From the NCBI GenBank assembly GCA_030612905.1, contig JAUWNA010000143.1, positions 1 through 5,796 of the forward strand: a stretch of 5,796 nucleotides of DNA. Reading direction: 5' to 3'. Position 1 is the stretch's first letter; each line of letters opens with the position of its first letter. The notes below the pieces were generated by a model, which worked only from the letters and a program-made list of their open reading frames with translations, was not told the DNA's origin and searched no databases. The translations under genes and the position numbers were made by a program. The DNA comes from Promethearchaeota archaeon (GTDB taxonomy: Archaea; Asgardarchaeota; Lokiarchaeia; Sigyniarchaeales; SOKP01). Positions 1-5,796 of the stretch are shown piece after piece.

Positions 1-542
1 AAGACTGATGTTAAAGCATTTTGAGCTATAATACAAATATCATCTTTGATATCTTTACACTTTCTTAGAACGCCTTTATAAAATTTTTTTGCAGTTTTAT
101 ATTCCTCTTTCATATCTGGTTTAGGATATTTTTCCCAATCATCTCGATTTTTAATGTATCCTCCATAGTAATCTGGATAAGGGTTTCCATCAATATCTCT
201 TATTTTATGTCTCTTTCCAAATATATCCGTCATCTCCGTCTGGCTTTCGAAGATGAATGGTATATATTGTACTCCAACTCCATCAAACCCTATTTCATAC
301 CCCGCTCTAACTGCTTTCGAAAAGGTTGATATTTCAATATCGACAATGATAGAATTGATTTTATCAACCCAATCATCCGGGTATTGTTTTTCCAAATCGG
401 CAAATACATCAAACGCATTTCTTTTTGGACGACCTACGATCTTATCAGCTACATTACCATCTATATTTATCGTATGTGTTGGAATTCTATCGGGTTCTTC
501 GAGATTTAAAGCTGCCCATATTCGTTCGAAACTATTATTCAT
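1..542 (-). CDS. URO-D superfamily protein, N-terminal part (methyltransferase-like), truncated by window edge
   Basis: This open frame reads leftward from an ATG at 542-540 and leaves the window after 180 complete codons. Seen: it opens with MNNSFERIWAALNLEEPDRIP. The 'ERIWAALNLEEPDRIP' segment (residues 6-21) is the usual N-terminal signature of URO-D-like TIM-barrel proteins. A later 'YYGGYIKNRDDWEKYPKPD' stretch (125-143) resembles the region of uncharacterised archaeal URO-D-like proteins that leads into the barrel core. Known: the family includes uroporphyrinogen III decarboxylase (HemE) and the MtaA/MtbA/CmuA methylcobamide:thiol methyltransferases, usually about 340-370 residues, so roughly half is present. 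The Met-Arg-Gln-Ala-Gly-Arg substrate-binding motif of HemE is absent at the expected place ('PTHTINIDGN' follows 'DRI'), which argues against heme synthesis and for a corrinoid or one-carbon role. That role is inferred. The start is the first ATG after an in-frame TAA at 588-590. A weak TTGATGA lies about 11 bases upstream. The C-terminal metal-binding residues are outside the window. Confidence 0.85.
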   Translation of the reverse strand, partial: MNNSFERIWAALNLEEPDRIPTHTINIDGNVADKIVGRPKRNAFDVFADLEKQYPDDWVDKINSIIVDIEISTFSKAVRAGYEIGFDGVGVQYIPFIFESQTEMTDIFGKRHKIRDIDGNPYPDYYGGYIKNRDDWEKYPKPDMKEEYKTAKKFYKGVLRKCKDIKDDICIIAQNALTSV

Positions 543-582
543 AATTAATATTTCATCAATGGTATATTTAATAGTATTTTTT

Positions 583-591
583 CTTTATATC
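583..591 (-). promoter_or_regulatory. candidate TATA box for the URO-D-like gene
   Basis: Read on the minus strand the bases are GATATAAAG, close to the archaeal box A consensus. The element lies 41-49 bases upstream of the ATG at 542. That would place transcription start near 560 and leave a leader of about 18 bases holding the weak TTGATGA ribosome-binding site. The assignment rests on sequence and spacing only, and such boxes arise easily by chance in DNA this AT-rich. Confidence 0.35.
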
Positions 592-617
592 GAGGTTTAG
601 ACATTTCTATTCTTTTT

Positions 618-628
618 TTATTATAAAA
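618..628 (+). promoter_or_regulatory. candidate TATA box for the DMT transporter gene
   Basis: TTATTATAAAA begins 44 bases upstream of the TTG start at 662. The same 11-base word begins 44 bases upstream of the ABC ATPase start (1828-1838). Archaeal transcription usually starts about 25 bases after the box, which predicts a leader of roughly 10-12 bases. No Shine-Dalgarno sequence is visible in that leader, so translation would be from a short or nearly leaderless transcript. The box sits only 27 bases from the divergent TATA candidate of the URO-D-like gene, so the two promoters would be back to back. Confidence 0.45.
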
Positions 629-661
629 CTTTTTAATTTTTTATAGCTTTTCTTAAATATC

Positions 662-1606
662 TTGAACAAGAATTTAAAGAAGGGTTTAATTTTCGGGGTT
701 ATTGGAAATATTTTTGTAGGTTTTCAACCAATAATTGCTAACAGCCGCCCAGCTGCGCTTGATGCTCATATTTTCGCCGTGATGACCTGTTTAGTAGAAG
801 CAGTAATTTTCTTACCATTGATTATTTTAGAAAAAAAAGTGAATCTAGCTAAAAATAATAATGCAAGTACCAATCATAGTAATTCCATGATTAAAAACTG
901 GAGAAAAAATATTTGGCTCTTTCTGTTTATTGGAATAATCTTTGGTCTCAACCAACTTCTATTTTTTATAGGATATGAATTAGCTGGAGCAATTAACGGT
1001 TCTCTTACTCAAAAAACAACAGTCTTTTTTAGTTTGATTTTTGGTTATCTAATTTTAAAAGAGCGGATAACTAAAGTACAAATAATTTTTTCAACTATTT
1101 TATTTTTTGGGTTAATCCTTGCTATTTCGCAAGGATCATTTAATCTCTTAACTTTTAGTTTAGATATCTTGAGTGGTGTGTTGATTATGTTATTTATTAC
1201 TTGTTTATGGATGTTTGGACATTCAATTACTAAGCCAGTTTTCAATAGAAATGAAGCCACTCCGACACAAATGGTTTTTATTAGAAATATTTTAAGTGGG
1301 ATTATTTTATTTTCTACTTATTTTTTATTCTTTCCTTTCGAGAACATTAGCCTATTACTAGTTCCGATCAACCAATTCTATTATATCTCAATGGGAGTCG
1401 TTTATGGGGCGGGATTATACTGTTGGTATAAAACGCTCTCATATCTAGATGTTTCGAAGGCAACAATCCTTTTTTCGCCAACGCCAATTATTACTGCGAT
1501 ATTTGCTACGCTATTTTTAGGAGAACTATTTACAATCTTTCATTTAATAGGGCTTGTTATCATTATCGTATCGATCGTTATAATTGTTAGGCAAAAAGAA
1601 GAATAA
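662..1606 (+). CDS. EamA/DMT-superfamily membrane transporter
   Basis: This 314-residue protein is predicted to be a ten-helix inner-membrane transporter of the drug/metabolite transporter superfamily. Helices lie at about 8-26, 34-56, 84-104, 109-132, 138-156, 166-186, 205-225, 237-258, 266-288 and 292-310. Helices 1-5 and 6-10 form two EamA repeats. Each repeat carries the typical fourth-helix end: 'FSLIFGYLILKERIT' (123-137) in the first and 'AIFATLFLGELFT' (279-291) in the second. Length and repeat pattern match full-length family members. A hydrophilic Asn/Lys/Ser-rich loop occupies about 58-82. Known family members export or import amino acids, nucleotides, sugars or drugs, and the sequence does not tell which. 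The start is TTG: an in-frame TAG at 644-646 blocks extension, and the first in-frame ATG (782) would delete helix 1. Nothing around the gene gives a substrate. It is separated by 265 bases from the downstream ABC genes and probably transcribed apart from them. Confidence 0.9.
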   Translation: MNKNLKKGLIFGVIGNIFVGFQPIIANSRPAALDAHIFAVMTCLVEAVIFLPLIILEKKVNLAKNNNASTNHSNSMIKNWRKNIWLFLFIGIIFGLNQLLFFIGYELAGAINGSLTQKTTVFFSLIFGYLILKERITKVQIIFSTILFFGLILAISQGSFNLLTFSLDILSGVLIMLFITCLWMFGHSITKPVFNRNEATPTQMVFIRNILSGIILFSTYFLFFPFENISLLLVPINQFYYISMGVVYGAGLYCWYKTLSYLDVSKATILFSPTPIITAIFATLFLGELFTIFHLIGLVIIIVSIVIIVRQKEE

Positions 1607-1678
1607 ATAATAAATTATCAAACCTAATTTTTAGCAATAACAATATTTAAAACCTATATCTTTTAAAGTTGTTATTTT

Positions 1679-1694
1679 ATATATTATAATATAT
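1679..1694. repeat. perfect 16-base AT palindrome with a partial copy 20 bases on
   Basis: ATATATTATAATATAT is its own reverse complement. Its first ten bases recur as a direct repeat at 1699-1708. A symmetric site about two helical turns from a half copy could be a binding site for a dimeric regulator upstream of the ABC operon. In sequence this AT-rich a chance origin is also quite likely. It has no GC stem and no following T tract, so it is not a convincing terminator. Confidence 0.3.
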
Positions 1695-1827
1695 TCTCAT
1701 ATATTATATTGTCCATTTGTTAGAACGTCAATTTATAAAGGTAAAACATTAGTGATAACATTTATATATTGAAGAAATATAGTAATATATAGAAAAATAT
1801 ATTAACAAAAGTTAAGTTAAATTAAGA

Positions 1828-1838
1828 TTATTATAAAA
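1828..1838 (+). promoter_or_regulatory. candidate proximal TATA box for the ABC operon
   Basis: TTATTATAAAA begins 44 bases upstream of the ATPase ATG at 1872, the same word at the same distance as ahead of the DMT transporter start (618-628). It predicts a leader of about 10-12 bases without a Shine-Dalgarno sequence. Two further TATA-like boxes upstream (1732-1739 and 1761-1768) are competing candidates, so the actual start site is unsettled. Confidence 0.45.
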
Positions 1839-1871
1839 ATATTCAACTTAAAACTCAATGAAATATTAAAA

Positions 1872-2312
1872 ATGAAAGATAATTTAACGATCTCCGTTCG
1901 AGATTTGAAAAAGTATTTTGGTGAGGTTAAAGCTGTTAATGGTATCTCATTTGATGTAAAAAAGGGTGAGGTTTTCGGTCTTTTAGGGCCGAACGGAGCT
2001 GGGAAAACAACTACAATTAAACTCCTTTTAGGACTACTTGAACCTTTAGAAGGAACCATCCGCATTTTTGGTTTAAATCCCGAGCGTGAAGAGGTTCAAA
2101 TGAAAGAGAAAGTAGGCTATGTTTCAGAAGAGCCTTTTATATTTAAATCGCTCACACCTAAAGATTTATTTAATTTTATAGCTTCTATTCGTAGGTTAGA
2201 CGCAGAGGAGACCACAGAGCGAGTACAAAGGTATTTAGAAAGCTTAGGCGCTGTGGAGTATTACGAACACTTGATTGCTACATTATCACACGGAAACAAG
2301 CAAAAAATGCAA
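1872..2312 (+). repeat. diverged tandem gene duplication, left copy (right copy at 5356-5796)
   Basis: This stretch and 5356-5796 align codon for codon at a constant offset of 3484 bases with no gap. Nucleotide identity is uneven. Around Walker A (about 1962-2011) the copies differ at only a few third positions. A 26-base perfect match (2169-2194 and 5653-5678) is followed, after one mismatch, by 14 more identical bases. In contrast, the segment coding residues 60-80 is well diverged. The pattern fits an old tandem duplication under strong constraint, possibly with local gene conversion. The right edge of the repeat is outside the window. Confidence 0.8.
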
Positions 2313-2678
2313 ATTATTGCCTCTATACTTCATGAACCAGAGCTTTTAATTTTAGACGAACCAATAGCCGGACTTGACGCTAAATCTGTTAGGGTAGTAA
2401 AAGAGATCTTAGATATGCATATTGAAAAGGGAGGTTCTGTACTGTTTTCAACCCATATCATGGAAATCGCAGAAGATTTGTGCGATCGTATAGCAATAAT
2501 AAACAGGGGTAAGTTAGTAGGACTTGGAACTATTGACGAGCTTAGACAACAAGCGAACAAATTGGGTGCGAGTTTGGAAGATGTTTTTCTTAGATTAACT
2601 GAACAAGATTCTTCCGTAGAAGAAATTGTTAAGAAGCTAAGGGCGTCATATAAGAAAAAAATCAAGGCGGCAGGTTAA
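1872..2678 (+). CDS. ABC transporter ATP-binding protein (ABC-2/NatA/BcrA type), first copy
   Basis: This 268-residue cytosolic ATPase should power the membrane protein encoded immediately downstream. Motifs in order: Walker A GPNGAGKTT (39-47, Lys45); Q-loop region 'GYVSEEP' (82-88), where Glu86 stands in the place of the usual Gln; signature LSHGNKQ (138-144); Walker B LLILDEP (158-164) with catalytic Glu163; D-loop AGLD (166-169); switch His195 in 'STH'. The C-terminal 'LGASLEDVFLRLTE' (231-244) is typical of the ABC-2 exporter ATPases. Length is normal for a single-domain subunit, so it must dimerise with itself or with the second ATPase encoded at 5356. The last 20 or so residues are basic (KKLRASYKKKIKAAG). 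The ATG at 1872 has no visible Shine-Dalgarno, as expected for the first gene of an archaeal transcript. The stop is one base from the permease start, indicating co-transcription and probably translational coupling. Subfamily and exporter direction are inferred from motif style. The substrate is unknown. Confidence 0.93.
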   Translation: MKDNLTISVRDLKKYFGEVKAVNGISFDVKKGEVFGLLGPNGAGKTTTIKLLLGLLEPLEGTIRIFGLNPEREEVQMKEKVGYVSEEPFIFKSLTPKDLFNFIASIRRLDAEETTERVQRYLESLGAVEYYEHLIATLSHGNKQKMQIIASILHEPELLILDEPIAGLDAKSVRVVKEILDMHIEKGGSVLFSTHIMEIAEDLCDRIAIINRGKLVGLGTIDELRQQANKLGASLEDVFLRLTEQDSSVEEIVKKLRASYKKKIKAAG

Positions 2679-2679
2679 A

Positions 2680-5319
2680 ATGAAAGATAAGAAGAAAATG
2701 AACTGTTTCTCACTTTCAAAATTCACTAATTACGAGATGATTATGGATTCTATGTTTGCTTCTTCTGGCGCTCATCAAGCTAAAGTACTTGAAAAGTTTG
2801 AGAAAAATAATAAATATATAAAAAATCAATCGATTGTGTTAAAGTTTGTTTCTGCTTTAGTTATGATGTTCATGCCATTTCTTTCAATCATTTTATATAT
2901 TGAAATTACCGAGGGTATTTATCCTTCATACCCTATAGAAGGACAAATCTTTCTCTATAGTTTTTTTATGTGGATATTTTTAACGATATCGATCCTTTAT
3001 ATATTTCTTTTTGGGTTGTTTACTACTAGTTCTTTAATGTCAGGAAACTCCTTCAAATGGTTACAAACCTTACCAATATCTCGAAATGATTTAAAAAAAT
3101 TAGGATTTATGACGTTATTACGAAATTTAATTGCCCCGATAATTGTAATGACTTTTGCTCTTCCAATTGTTTTACTTATAGTAACTCAGAGTTTTCTAAC
3201 TTTTATTTTAAGCGTTATATCATCATTCTTCATTACAATTTTAGGTGTAAGTATTCTGATTATTGTTGCAGAGAGATTTAGCCGAATTTTTTCTGAATCA
3301 AACCGAAATTCAAAAAAAGCAAATACTTTAAGAATTGTCTCTTTGATGGGGTTTTTTTTTGTAGCTTTTGGCTCAAGTTTTGTTTTACAATTTGGAATGA
3401 ATTCTATAGTAAGTCTTATTGATGATTTTAGCACAAAACCTCCCTCAATGGATTTAAATATTTTATTGAGTTTTATTCCATTACCATTTGCACCCGGCTA
3501 TTTAGTTGGTTTAAGTTTAACGACCGAACAAGTTCCTCTAATTTTATGGTTATCAAGTTTAATAGGAATGGCAATTCTAGCAGTAATCGCTTTTCTTTTT
3601 TATAAAGTAGCTATAAAATCTTTAAATAGCGTAGCCACTATTGATTATAATTATGCTAAGATAAAAAAGGAATCTAAGACAATAACAAAACCTATTGAAA
3701 TTGAAATAAAACCGATGTCTCCCGTCAAATCTTATATTCGTAAGGATTTAATATCTTCAACACGCGATTATCAATCTTTAATTTTTATTCTTATGCCTCT
3801 TTTCTATCCTATAATTCTAATTTTTTCGATGCAAACTGTTATAACTAGAGAAGTATCATCAACTTTTAGTATTATGATATTATGGGCAATTATTATGATA
3901 GTTAATCAATTTATACCACTTTTGCTTGTTGGAGGATTATTAAATCTTGAGGAATCAGGTTCATCTACTCTTGCTTCATTGCCCCTTTTACCACGCGACC
4001 AAGCTAAAGGCAAATTAATACTGATGCTAATTATCCAAGGAATTTCATTAATTTTAATGGCTACACTTCTAACAATTCTAACTCAATCGATTATAGTTCT
4101 AACCCTATTTCTAAGCAGTTTACCAATTGTTTGGATGATTCTACTATTTGTATTCGAAATGAAGATTCGATTATTCGGTACAATGAAATACAAATATGTT
4201 CTTGAGGAAGTAAATAAAAAACATAAATTAGAGAAATGGCTTTTGATGGTTGGTGCTGATTTAGCCATATGCATATTTATATTAATTATCGGTTTTACAT
4301 TATTCGTTAGTGTAGGGATTACAACTTCAATAATAGCGTTGTTTTTCATAGGATTGGTTGGGTTATCAATGGTTATTTATATTTTTTCAAAAATGTTCCC
4401 TAAGGCTGACAAATTACCTTTATTTGAAACACGAGGCTTATTAAGAAACAAACCAATTCTAGGGGGGTTAGTGGTATTAATATTATTTTTCATTTTTCCA
4501 ATTCTCGCAAGCTTAATTGAGATTATTTTTCTCCCGTTTTTATTAACGCTACCATATCTGGGAATATTATTTATTGAATTTCTTCTTATAGAAGGTTTTT
4601 TAATGCTCTTATTTCTTTTAATAATTCCAAAGGGATTGAAACTACCTTGTAGAGATGAAGTGTTTAGCGAATATATTAGAACAATCGGATTAACTAAGGT
4701 TAAACCATTAGGCCGAACTCTTCTTGTTGGTTTAGGTTCTTTTGCAATTTACGGCACTGTTGTATGGATTGGCGCTAATCTTTTAGGCACTTTTTATTGG
4801 AACCCTGAATTCTTATTTAGAGATCCGAATCCTTTGATCCCTGGAATCGCTAGTTTTGGTTGGTTTATTTGGATTTTTATGATTAGACCCGGATTATGGG
4901 AAGAGATAGCTTTTCGAGGTGTTATTTTACCCCTCCTTTCAAGAAAATATAAGCAAATAATATCGATTCTAATAAGTGGCGTAATTTTTGGATTAGCACA
5001 TGCATTTAATATAATAAATGTTTTATTGTCAGGAGGAGATCCCTTTTTCGTAGTATTTCAAGTCATATACACGACTTTAATAGGTTTTTCGATGGGATAC
5101 ATGTATATGAAAACTAAAAGTCTACTTCCTTCTATCATATATCACTACTTAATTGATACAGTAGGTCTAATCTTGATGAACTCTCTAATGGATAATATTT
5201 TAATTATCGGAATATATTTAATCGTGTTTGTTGGCGTAATCCCAACAATTCTAAATATTCTCTTTATAAAATTTCTTTTTAGAAAAGAGAAAAAAAAAGA
5301 TATACTAATTAATAAATAA
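2680..5319 (+). CDS. ABC-2-type permease (two fused halves) with C-terminal CPBP intramembrane protease domain
   Basis: This 879-residue membrane protein combines a transporter and a protease. Seen: a charged cytosolic N-terminus (1-52), then a first permease half with about six helices between 54 and 308. It contains the coupling-loop motif 'LPISRNDLKKL' (131-141), typical of ABC-2 permeases. A hydrophilic linker (310-365) leads to a second half with about six helices between 366 and 570, containing the matching 'LPLLPRDQAKGKL' (434-446). A third region (593-865, roughly eight helices) holds the CPBP domain at about 725-840. Its motifs are EEIAFR (741-746), FGLAH (770-774) and HYLID (822-826), so Glu741, Glu742, Arg746, His774, His822 and Asp826 are all present. 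Known: CPBP proteins include CAAX-prenyl protease Rce1 and bacteriocin-processing or immunity proteins. Inferred: the two halves form the pore for the adjacent ATPase, and the protease cleaves a membrane peptide or the transported substrate. ATG 2680, with AGGT at 2672-2675, was chosen as start; Met7 (2698) is an alternative. The substrate is unknown. Confidence 0.9.
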   Translation: MKDKKKMNCFSLSKFTNYEMIMDSMFASSGAHQAKVLEKFEKNNKYIKNQSIVLKFVSALVMMFMPFLSIILYIEITEGIYPSYPIEGQIFLYSFFMWIFLTISILYIFLFGLFTTSSLMSGNSFKWLQTLPISRNDLKKLGFMTLLRNLIAPIIVMTFALPIVLLIVTQSFLTFILSVISSFFITILGVSILIIVAERFSRIFSESNRNSKKANTLRIVSLMGFFFVAFGSSFVLQFGMNSIVSLIDDFSTKPPSMDLNILLSFIPLPFAPGYLVGLSLTTEQVPLILWLSSLIGMAILAVIAFLFYKVAIKSLNSVATIDYNYAKIKKESKTITKPIEIEIKPMSPVKSYIRKDLISSTRDYQSLIFILMPLFYPIILIFSMQTVITREVSSTFSIMILWAIIMIVNQFIPLLLVGGLLNLEESGSSTLASLPLLPRDQAKGKLILMLIIQGISLILMATLLTILTQSIIVLTLFLSSLPIVWMILLFVFEMKIRLFGTMKYKYVLEEVNKKHKLEKWLLMVGADLAICIFILIIGFTLFVSVGITTSIIALFFIGLVGLSMVIYIFSKMFPKADKLPLFETRGLLRNKPILGGLVVLILFFIFPILASLIEIIFLPFLLTLPYLGILFIEFLLIEGFLMLLFLLIIPKGLKLPCRDEVFSEYIRTIGLTKVKPLGRTLLVGLGSFAIYGTVVWIGANLLGTFYWNPEFLFRDPNPLIPGIASFGWFIWIFMIRPGLWEEIAFRGVILPLLSRKYKQIISILISGVIFGLAHAFNIINVLLSGGDPFFVVFQVIYTTLIGFSMGYMYMKTKSLLPSIIYHYLIDTVGLILMNSLMDNILIIGIYLIVFVGVIPTILNILFIKFLFRKEKKKDILINK

Positions 5320-5345
5320 TAATAATTTTGAAAAATATTGTTAAA

Positions 5346-5351
5346 GTGATG
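5346..5351 (+). promoter_or_regulatory. ribosome-binding site of the second ABC ATPase
   Basis: GTGATG sits four bases before the ATG at 5356 and pairs with the archaeal 16S rRNA 3' end, whose complement is GGAGGTGAT. It favours 5356 as the start. The overlapping ATG at 5349 is out of frame and meets a stop after five codons. A Shine-Dalgarno here but not before the first ATPase fits an internal operon position. Confidence 0.55.
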
Positions 5352-5355
5352 AAAA

Positions 5356-5796
5356 ATGGAAGATAATGTAATGATTTCAATTAGAGGATTGAAAAAGTTT
5401 TTTGGGGATGTTAAAGCAGTTAATGGGATATCCTTTGACGTAAAAAAGGGTGAAGTTTTCGGTCTCTTAGGGCCGAACGGAGCGGGTAAAACTACTACTT
5501 TAAAAATGTTATTAGGATTATTAGAGCCCAACGAAGGAAATATTACTATAATGGACTTAAACCCAGAAACTGATGAGGTCCAAATTAAGAGTCGAGTAGG
5601 CTATGTCTCAGAAGAGCCCCTTATATTCAAATCGCTCACGCCTAAAGATTTGTTTAATTTTATAGCTTCTATTCGTAGATTAGACGCAGAGGAAGCTACA
5701 GAGCGAGCAAAAGAGTATCTGGAAAGTTTGGGAGCCCTGGAATATTACGAACAATTAGTAGCAACTTTATCCCACGGGAATAAGCAGAAAATTCAA
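5356..5796 (+). CDS. ABC transporter ATP-binding protein, second copy, truncated by window edge
   Basis: This ATPase has 147 codons in the window and runs off the right edge just after its signature motif. It is a close paralogue of the ATPase at 1872: 119 of 147 residues are identical and no gap is needed. Walker A GPNGAGKTT (39-47) is identical. The Q-loop segment is 'GYVSEEP' with the same Glu in place of Gln, and the signature is LSHGNKQ (138-144). Walker B, D-loop and switch His lie beyond the edge and cannot be judged. It starts 36 bases after the permease-protease stop and has a clear GTGATG ribosome-binding site, so it is probably co-transcribed. Two readings are open. It may form a heterodimer with the first ATPase on the same permease, or it may be the first gene of a duplicated ATPase/permease-protease unit continuing to the right. 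Differences cluster at the N-terminus and at 60-80, away from the nucleotide site. Confidence 0.93.
   Translation, partial: MEDNVMISIRGLKKFFGDVKAVNGISFDVKKGEVFGLLGPNGAGKTTTLKMLLGLLEPNEGNITIMDLNPETDEVQIKSRVGYVSEEPLIFKSLTPKDLFNFIASIRRLDAEEATERAKEYLESLGALEYYEQLVATLSHGNKQKIQ

Larger units (their letters stand above)
1607..1871. other. AT-rich intergenic spacer with multiple TATA-like boxes
   Basis: No convincing gene is present in this spacer between the DMT transporter and the first ABC ATPase. Besides the proximal box at 1828-1838 it holds two good matches to the archaeal TATA consensus on the plus strand. TTTATAAA at 1732-1739 and TTTATATA at 1761-1768 would give leaders of about 110 and 80 bases. 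An AT palindrome lies at 1679-1694. A short T run in 'CCTAATTTTTAGC' (about 1622-1634) could contribute to ending the upstream transcript, since archaeal termination often uses simple T tracts, but it is weak. No GC-rich hairpin and no recognisable structured RNA was seen. Confidence 0.5.

Noticed and set aside
1..542. Naming the left-edge gene hemE
   Set aside because: The HemE-specific MRQAGR-type motif is missing from the N-terminus, so that symbol would be misleading.
253..600. 115-codon plus-strand open frame
   Set aside because: It lies antisense to the URO-D-like gene, has no family resemblance, and the opposite strand gives a clear protein family signature.
1045..1260. 71-codon minus-strand open frame
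   Set aside because: It is a shadow inside the EamA transporter gene without recognisable features.
1679..1709. AT palindrome as a transcription terminator
   Set aside because: There is no GC-rich stem and no following T tract, and a pure AT hairpin would be unstable.
1817..2065. Minus-strand open frame opposite the first ATPase, resembling one at 5145-5531
   Set aside because: Both share a segment like 'FPAPFGPKRPKTSPFF', which is only the antisense reading of the conserved Walker A region. The resemblance comes from the ATPase duplication and is not evidence of a gene.
2330..2665. 111-codon minus-strand open frame
   Set aside because: It is a shadow of the C-terminal half of the first ATPase with no independent support.
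3186..4349. Two minus-strand open frames of 82 and 88 codons (3186-3434 and 4083-4349)
   Set aside because: They lie antisense within the permease-protease gene. Their Lys/Ile-rich composition merely reflects hydrophobic codons read backwards.
1..5796. CRISPR arrays, tRNA or rRNA genes, insertion sequences
   Set aside because: No regularly spaced repeats, no cloverleaf-like or rRNA-like segment, and no transposase or terminal inverted repeats were seen on either strand.

Overview
This AT-rich window most likely comes from an archaeon, and the proteins resemble those of Asgard (Lokiarchaeia-type) genomes. This is an inference. It rests on TATA-like boxes at archaeal spacing, short leaders without a Shine-Dalgarno ahead of apparently first genes, a GTGATG ribosome-binding site ahead of an internal gene, and the overall look of the proteins. 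There is no rRNA, tRNA or other phylogenetic marker.

Layout. (1) Positions 1-542, minus strand: the N-terminal half of a URO-D superfamily protein, running off the left edge. It lacks the signature of true uroporphyrinogen decarboxylase and looks more like the corrinoid-methyltransferase-related branch. (2) 543-661: a divergent intergenic region with one candidate promoter for each direction. (3) 662-1606, plus: a ten-helix EamA/DMT-family transporter starting at TTG. (4) 1607-1871: a very AT-rich spacer with several TATA-like boxes and an AT palindrome. (5) 1872-2678, plus: an ABC ATPase of the ABC-2/NatA/BcrA type. (6) 2680-5319, plus: an 879-residue membrane protein in which two ABC-2-type permease halves are fused to a C-terminal CPBP (CAAX protease/Rce1-like) domain with all its catalytic motifs. 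(7) 5356 to the right edge, plus: a second ABC ATPase, cut by the window end, about 81% identical to the first without gaps.

How the parts work together. The first ATPase and the permease-protease are separated by a single base and very probably form one transporter. The ATPase would bind the cytosolic loops of the two permease halves, so one polypeptide could supply the whole transmembrane pore. The CPBP domain would put an intramembrane protease in the same complex. The second ATPase follows after 36 bases with its own ribosome-binding site. It either belongs to the same operon or opens a second, duplicated ATPase/permease-protease unit that continues to the right. The DMT transporter and the URO-D-like gene have no evident functional link to this cassette.

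The most unusual item is the duplicated ATPase flanking a two-halves-plus-protease fusion. Related permease/CPBP fusions are known as annotated proteins in other prokaryotes, but I know of no established substrate or role.
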